Assembly (NCBI GenBank): GCA_038380435.1
Contig: JAWZYU010000122.1
Location: 62,001-126,000 of the forward strand
Reading direction: 5' to 3'
DNA length: 64,000 nucleotides
Source: Ryuthela nishihirai
Taxonomy: Eukaryota; Arthropoda; Arachnida; Araneae; Heptathelidae
This document shows positions 59,270-64,000 of this stretch, one piece after another (positions within the stretch are counted from its first letter, which is position 1; every line of letters starts with the position of its first letter). A program made the translations under genes and the position numbers. The notes beneath the pieces are model-generated. The model had not been told where the DNA came from. It worked only from the letters and a program-made list of their open reading frames with translations, and did no database searches.

Positions 59270-62110
59270 ATTTAGGAAGTGTTGGGGGGGGGGGGGAACT
59301 CCTGTAGTCCGGTTTGATGGGAACTTTGAAAGCAGTTGGGCACCAATGGTAGATGCTCTTATAACTAATTGGAAGGGTTGAAAATTCCAATAATTAATGG
59401 TGCAGACGAACAATGACAGATAATTTATATAATTAATGGGTGGACAATATGCTGTTCAAAGTAGGTTAACTGCTAAAACCACCTAAGGCCCTGAGAGTTT
59501 GGGACTAAAATATCCAGGTAGCCCATCCAGCACCACGCAAACCTTTGATGACCACTCTGCCTGTGTTTTTTACCTCTGCACACGGGCGCGTCCCCTGCAC
59601 GGATGACCTTGACGGGGCTGGTGCGAGAACCCACTAGTGCGTGCGTGCCGCACAAGACCATGTGCTGTTGGGCGCCCCCATTTGGCTACGGGAGGTCCAA
59701 TCGTGTTTCACAAAGGTATTCGATGGGGGTTTTTAGAAAGGGGGAAAGAATGTAGAATTCGGGTGATGTAGTTGGGGAAGCAACTGCTCCTATAGAAAGA
59801 ACATAGTATCGTCTAGAACTCCTGTCAAAAAAAAATCAGCTATGAGTCCCATGAAGGGTTCATCTGCCTGTAGCAGGCTTATCCGGATGATCTGCTAGCA
59901 GACGTAAGAACTTCTTGCAGTGAAAACAGTCGATAATCTATGACTATCCAAACTGCTGCTCAAAGTAGGAACCACCTAATGCCCAAGATACGCATAAGAT
60001 TCAGAAGTAACTTTGAGAGTTTATGGGAATTATTTTAAGACTTGGTTTCACAGTGAAGGTAGCTAGTCTCCCCCTGTCAAGGACCATGCAAAGAATCCTC
60101 CTTTGGGATTCGAACCTCTGATGTGCTACCGACCACTCAGCCAATTTTGCTGTAACCCCCCGTGCGCGAGACTCACTTGGGCTAAGTTTCTCCGGTTCAT
60201 AGAGATTTACCTCTGCACGGGGAAACTGCACACGGGCCAAGCGGTATTCCCCCCGTGGATCTGCCTGGCGCGCTACCGACAGTGTTGGGAGCCCCCCCCA
60301 GTTCACGGATGACCGGGAAGCAATGGCTGGTGCGTTGGGAGATATCGCAGGAGCTAGTGCCATCTATAAGCAAGTGACCAGAGTCTAATTGGTCAATTGA
60401 GGCCATAGTCGGAGGACAGTCTATATACCCCGTGGCAGATGACCTTGACGGGACCTTCCGAGGCTACTATGCCTAATACAGTCCCTCCTAGTTTGCATGC
60501 CTAATACAGTCCCTCCTAGTTTGCATGCTGTTATGGAGGCATTTGGGGGGGGTAAAAAACTTGGGGGGAACTGTACCCTAGGAAGTGTTGGGGGGGGAAA
60601 CTCCTGTCTTATGAAGTGGGAATCAGCAAAAACTATAGAAAGCAGTTAGGCATTGTTACCAATGGTAAACACGTATAGTCCCAATGAAGGGTTCCTGTAG
60701 GCAATTGTAGCTTAATGGTTCGATGGCAGACGAAGCTTTCGAAAGTGTTACGATGGCAGATAATTATCCAAATGGGTGGCCAATGTTCAAAGTAGCTTAA
60801 CTCCTCATCATTCAGTTATGCAGTCAGTGGGCATCCCCGTGTAATGCCCACTGACTGCATAACTGAGAGTTTTTTGCTAGGTTACATGGGCCCAGGTAGC
60901 TCCCGTCAAGGCCATCCAGCACCACGCAAAACCTTTGATGACCACTCTGCCTGTGTTTATTTACCTCTGCACGGGGAAACTGCACACGGGCCAAGCCTGG
61001 CGCGTCCCCTGCACGGATGACCTTGACGGGAAGCTGGTGCGAGTACCGCAGGATGCTTCCACTAGTGCCGTGTGCAAACGTGCCGCAAGACCATGTGCTG
61101 GTCAAGTTCGACGCGTTCGCTTGAGCAAGCGGCCATGGGCTACGGAGATCCAATCAGACCGTTTCCAAACACATCTTTTCGGTTTGTTCATTCGACAGAA
61201 AGTGTTGGGGGGAAGTTTACTCCCAAGAATGTAGAATTGGGGGTGTTGAAGAATCAGTGTCCTTGCTAAAACTGCTCCTATAGAAAGAACATGAGTTACG
61301 ACATAATAATCGTGTAGAACAATTTGCTAGAATTCCTCTTTAGGCTATGGGAAAGATAAAAAACTAATTGAGTTCCATGAAGGGTTTTTCCTGTAGCAAT
61401 AATTATGGTTCCGGATGATCTGCTAGCAGACGTAAGAACTGCTTGCAGTTCGGAAAGCAGTGTTACAATGACATATTCGATAATTATCCAAATGGGTGGC
61501 CAATCTGTCTGCACAATATGCTGCTCAAAGTAGGTTATTCATTATTACACCACCTAATGCCCAACATAACAAAGTCTGAGAGTTTTTAAATGGGATGCTA
61601 TTTTTTTTGTCAAGATTGGTTTTCCAGTGAAGGTAGCAGTCTCCCGTCAAGGACATAAAGAATCATTGGATGGATGCCCATTTCTTCCTTTGGGGGGGGG
61701 GGGGTACGCGAACCTCTGATGTGCTACCGACCACTCACCTCTGTCAATTGTCTCTTGCTGTGCGGATCGCCAGACTCATAATGGGCTCACAGAGGTTTAC
61801 CTCTGCACGGGAAACTGCACACGATGCCAAGCGGTATTCCGCCTGGTGCGCTACCGACAGTGTTGGGAGCCCCCCCCCAGTGCGGGGATGACCGCTTTGC
61901 AATGGCTGGACTTGTTAACCTCAATAACTAGTGCCGTGGAATCTTAGTATAAGCAAGTCTCAGCTGAGAGAGAGAGCACTTGTGCCGCAAGTGTTTGAGA
62001 TCAGAGTGAAACTGGTCAAGCTTGAGGCCATTATTTAGTCGGAGGACATCTTGTGCCAGATGACCTTGACGGGACCTTCCGAGGCTACTATGCCTAATAC
62101 AGTCCCTCCT
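59270..62110 (-). repeat. Higher-order units 2 and 1 of the right arm
   Basis: Mirror of 53471-56305: unit 2 at about 59270-60530 and unit 1 at about 60540-62110. A right-arm difference is a local fold-back near 60815-60870. There, CAGTTATGCAGTCAGTGGGCAT is followed shortly by its reverse complement, whereas the left arm has the phrase only once (54733-54752). Confidence 0.75.
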
Positions 62111-62139
62111 AGTTTTCATGCCGAGTTATGGAGGCCCCA

Positions 62140-62310
62140 TTATGGGGGGCGTAAAAATTGAGGGGTAAAAATTGAGGGGTAAAAATTGAGGCATAAAAAT
62201 TGAGGTGTAAAAATTGAGGCGTAAAACTTGGGGGAGGCGTAAAACTTGGGGGGAGGCGTAAAACTTGGGGGGAGGCGTAAAACTTGGGGGGGGGCGTAAA
62301 TCTTGGGGGG
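62140..62310 (-). repeat. Subterminal tandem repeats of the fold-back element (right)
   Basis: Mirror of 53270-53455, with GTAAAAATTGAGG-type 14-bp units followed by GGCGTAAAACTTGGGGGG units. Confidence 0.85.
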
Positions 62311-62374
62311 CGTAATAAAATTCCTCTGACACACAAGTGTTAGGATAGTTTTTTGAAGGACTGTACTTTAGTGT

Positions 62375-62989
62375 AGATGGCCCCTTTAACTTGGAGCTCA
62401 CAAATTATTCCCCATCTAAAGTGTTCGGGTTTTTAGAAAAAAAGGGGGGGGAGGAAGACTGGTTGCAAGCTCTTTTTAACTTGGAGCTAATATTCCCACC
62501 AAGTGTTCGGGAGGGCTGACTGGTTAAAAGTGTTCGGATAATTGTTTGTGTAAACTTTGGGGGCCCTTCTGAGATGATTAGGGGTGCGCCACCACACGCA
62601 AAGGCGACTAATGTGTTCCGCGCACACAAAGAGGTCTCTCTCTAGTCACATCATACACGCTAAAGCCTAACCATTACAAAAAAAATCCGCTACTCAGCAC
62701 AGAGTTTCCATTGAACCTCTTCTTAAAAAAAATAAAGGAGAAACGGGTGCTTTTTTTAACGGCCATTGTGATTTGAGGGACTGTACTTTGGAAGCCACTG
62801 TTAAAAGCTCTGTAAGAATCTGACTTGAGATAAAAAATTATATATATACTAATAAATAATTAACGTAGGTCCATCCTATAATGAGCAAATTTTAAAAAAA
62901 AAGGCCGTATTTATAGTCGGCTTAATAATGACGTCATAAGTAATTGGTTTAAATGCTAAAATTTTATTATTTATTAATAAAAAATTAGT
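62375..62989. other. Flank with scattered terminus-like motifs
   Basis: AGTGTTCGG, part of the fold-back element's terminus, occurs three more times (near 62419, 62501 and 62529). TTTGAGGGACTGTA, matching the element's extreme end, is at about 62772-62785. This suggests broken or nested copies of the same terminus. No gene is seen; the rest is AT-rich. Confidence 0.5.
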
Positions 62990-63310
62990 ATCTTCAAATA
63001 AGTAATTATTTCTCTTTCAAATAAGTATCTTCAAATAGGTAAATATTTCTCTTCAAATTAGTATCTTCAAATGGGTAAATATTTCTCTTCAAATTATTTC
63101 TATCAAATGGGTAAATATTTCTCTTCAAATAGGTTTCTCTTCAAATAGGTAAAAATGGGTAAATATTTCTCTCTTTCAAATAGGTAAATATTTCTCTTCA
63201 AATAGGTTTCTCTTCAAATAGGTAAAAATGGGTAAATATTTCTCTCTTTCAAATAGGTAAAAATAGGTAAATATTTCTCTCTTTCAAATAGGTTTCTCTT
63301 TCAAATAGGT
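62990..63310 (+). repeat. Degenerate AT-rich tandem array
   Basis: Irregular reiteration of TCAAATAGGTAAATATTTCTCT in units of about 16-36 bp with partial units interleaved (TTTCTCTTTCAAATAGG). It looks like slippage-driven growth. Confidence 0.85.
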
Positions 63311-63590
63311 TTAAAAAATAACTTTGCAGTAATTAGGAGGACCTTTGACAGAGCTCTGTGATAAGTTCCGCTCGTGTTACCGCTAAGTGCGGATAGTCGC
63401 CAGCACGCGTGCCGTTTCCCCACTCTTACATGGTTGCGTATGAGGGTCAGTGAACTAACACGCACAAATAGTGGCACCAGGCTGTAATGAATTTGGTGAT
63501 ATTGGTAACAGGTCTTTTAAAAGGGGTTAAGACTTTAATTTTTTAAAATACACACACAAGGAGGTCAAAAAAAAAGAAATGTTTAATTTA
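63311..63590. other. Unassigned DNA
   Basis: No gene or repeat that I can name. It includes a locally GC-richer part (63355-63440). Confidence 0.5.
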
Positions 63591-63722
63591 AAAGGGAAGT
63601 CTGAAGAGTTGGCCACAGTAGCCACAGCGAAGCTACGAGTTGAAACTATAGGCGAAGCTACGAGTAACTACGAGTTAAAACTATAGGCGAAGCTACGAGT
63701 AACTACGAGTTGAAACTACAGT
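63591..63722 (+). repeat. ~47-bp short tandem repeat
   Basis: Three successive, partly truncated units of a phrase containing GCGAAGCTACGAGT, AACTACGAGTT and GAAACTATAG or a variant. Confidence 0.8.
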
Positions 63723-63728
63723 GGGTAA

Positions 63729-63748
63729 GTTTTTTGAGGAATTGTACC
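63729..63748. repeat. Terminus-like motif
   Basis: AGTTTTTTGAGGAATTGTA is a near match in reverse to the fold-back element's end (TACAGTCCCTCAAAAAAC). It suggests another related element edge near the end of the window. Confidence 0.5.
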
Positions 63749-64000
63749 CTAAAAAGTAAGGCCTCAATTGCATATTAAAAATAGCACGTCTTAGGGGACT
63801 AGTGCTCCGTGACAACATGGGAGGGTTTTTGAGGGGACAGCCCTTCGAGACTCATCCTGTGAATCTACCGTCGCGAAACAGCGTGCTCAAAATTGACATA
63901 GTATGTAGTGTTGACCTTCAAATAAGGAAGACGTATCGGTAACGTTCTCTGTAATTACCAGGTTGCAACGTTTAAAAAAGTATATTTTTTCGCGATAAAT
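63749..64000. other. Unassigned end of window
   Basis: No feature is recognised in the last ~250 bp. Confidence 0.5.

Larger units (their letters stand above)
53219..62374. mobile_element. 9.2-kb fold-back element with long inverted arms
   Basis: The left arm 53219-56736 is matched in reverse complement by 58842-62374. Paired coordinates sum to about 115,598 outside and 115,578 inside. The ends read TACAGTCCCTCAAAAAACTA and, on the other side, its complement ending in GGACTGTA. TA at both edges and the CAGT...CAAAA...CCGAACAC style of terminus are like Tc1/mariner elements, which insert at TA. The 2.1-kb core (56737-58841) is single copy and holds a broken leucine-rich-repeat gene. No transposase is recognisable, so it would be non-autonomous. 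Arm divergence is about one or two per cent by eye. The right flank is not satellite, so a simple insertion into the 57-bp array is not proven. Confidence 0.75.

Noticed and set aside
62990..63310. Telomeric repeat
   Set aside because: The unit is irregular and AT-rich and does not match TTAGG or similar arthropod telomere repeats.

Overview
This is eukaryotic, repeat-dominated DNA with no intact host gene that I can support. The content points to an animal, most likely an arthropod: LINEs of the RNase H-bearing and RTE-like kinds, a SINE derived from tRNA-Thr, a hAT insertion with an 8-bp target duplication, a zinc-finger plus protein-primed DNA polymerase B gene of the Polinton/adintovirus-like type, and an AT-rich leucine-rich-repeat gene with a short intron. 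The placement is inferred from element types; no species-level marker is present.

The window is built almost entirely of back-to-back inverted repeats. (1) At 1.5-14.1 kb a ~496-bp satellite runs in + orientation, meets a 3.2-kb inverted repeat (arms 5195-6548 and 7018-8373), then continues in - orientation. (2) At 14.1-15.5 kb there is an older, diverged inverted repeat with ~0.65-kb arms. (3) At 15.5-17.2 kb is unremarkable AT-rich DNA with one tRNA-like SINE piece. (4) At 17.2-20.9 kb is a 504-bp tandem repeat, joined abruptly to a 57-bp satellite (20.9-24.0 kb). (5) At about 23.8-53.2 kb is a giant palindrome centred near 40,013. Each arm carries, from the outside in, the edge of the 57-bp satellite, a repeat shared with item 2, the broken polymerase B gene with its promoter, a LINE with a hAT inside it, a SINE and a truncated RTE-like element. 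(6) At 53.2-62.4 kb is a second large fold-back unit, ending in Tc1-like termini and enclosing a 2.1-kb single-copy core with a broken leucine-rich-repeat gene. (7) At 62.4-64.0 kb is AT-rich tail DNA with short degenerate tandem repeats and more copies of the same terminal motif.

The two arms of the giant palindrome are nearly identical by eye but have separate histories. The right arm lost 3.36 kb at a 7-bp microhomology, gained an RTE fragment that replaced ~200 bp, and keeps only ~3 units of the 57-bp satellite. The left arm has its own frameshifts and stops in the polymerase gene. Other defects in that gene are shared, so it was dead before the inverted duplication. These arm-specific changes argue against a chimeric-read artefact. 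With the small 11-bp and 21-bp fold-backs inside the 496-bp satellite, they suggest a locus shaped by repeated fold-back or template-switch events, as in ampliconic sex-chromosome or other low-recombination DNA.
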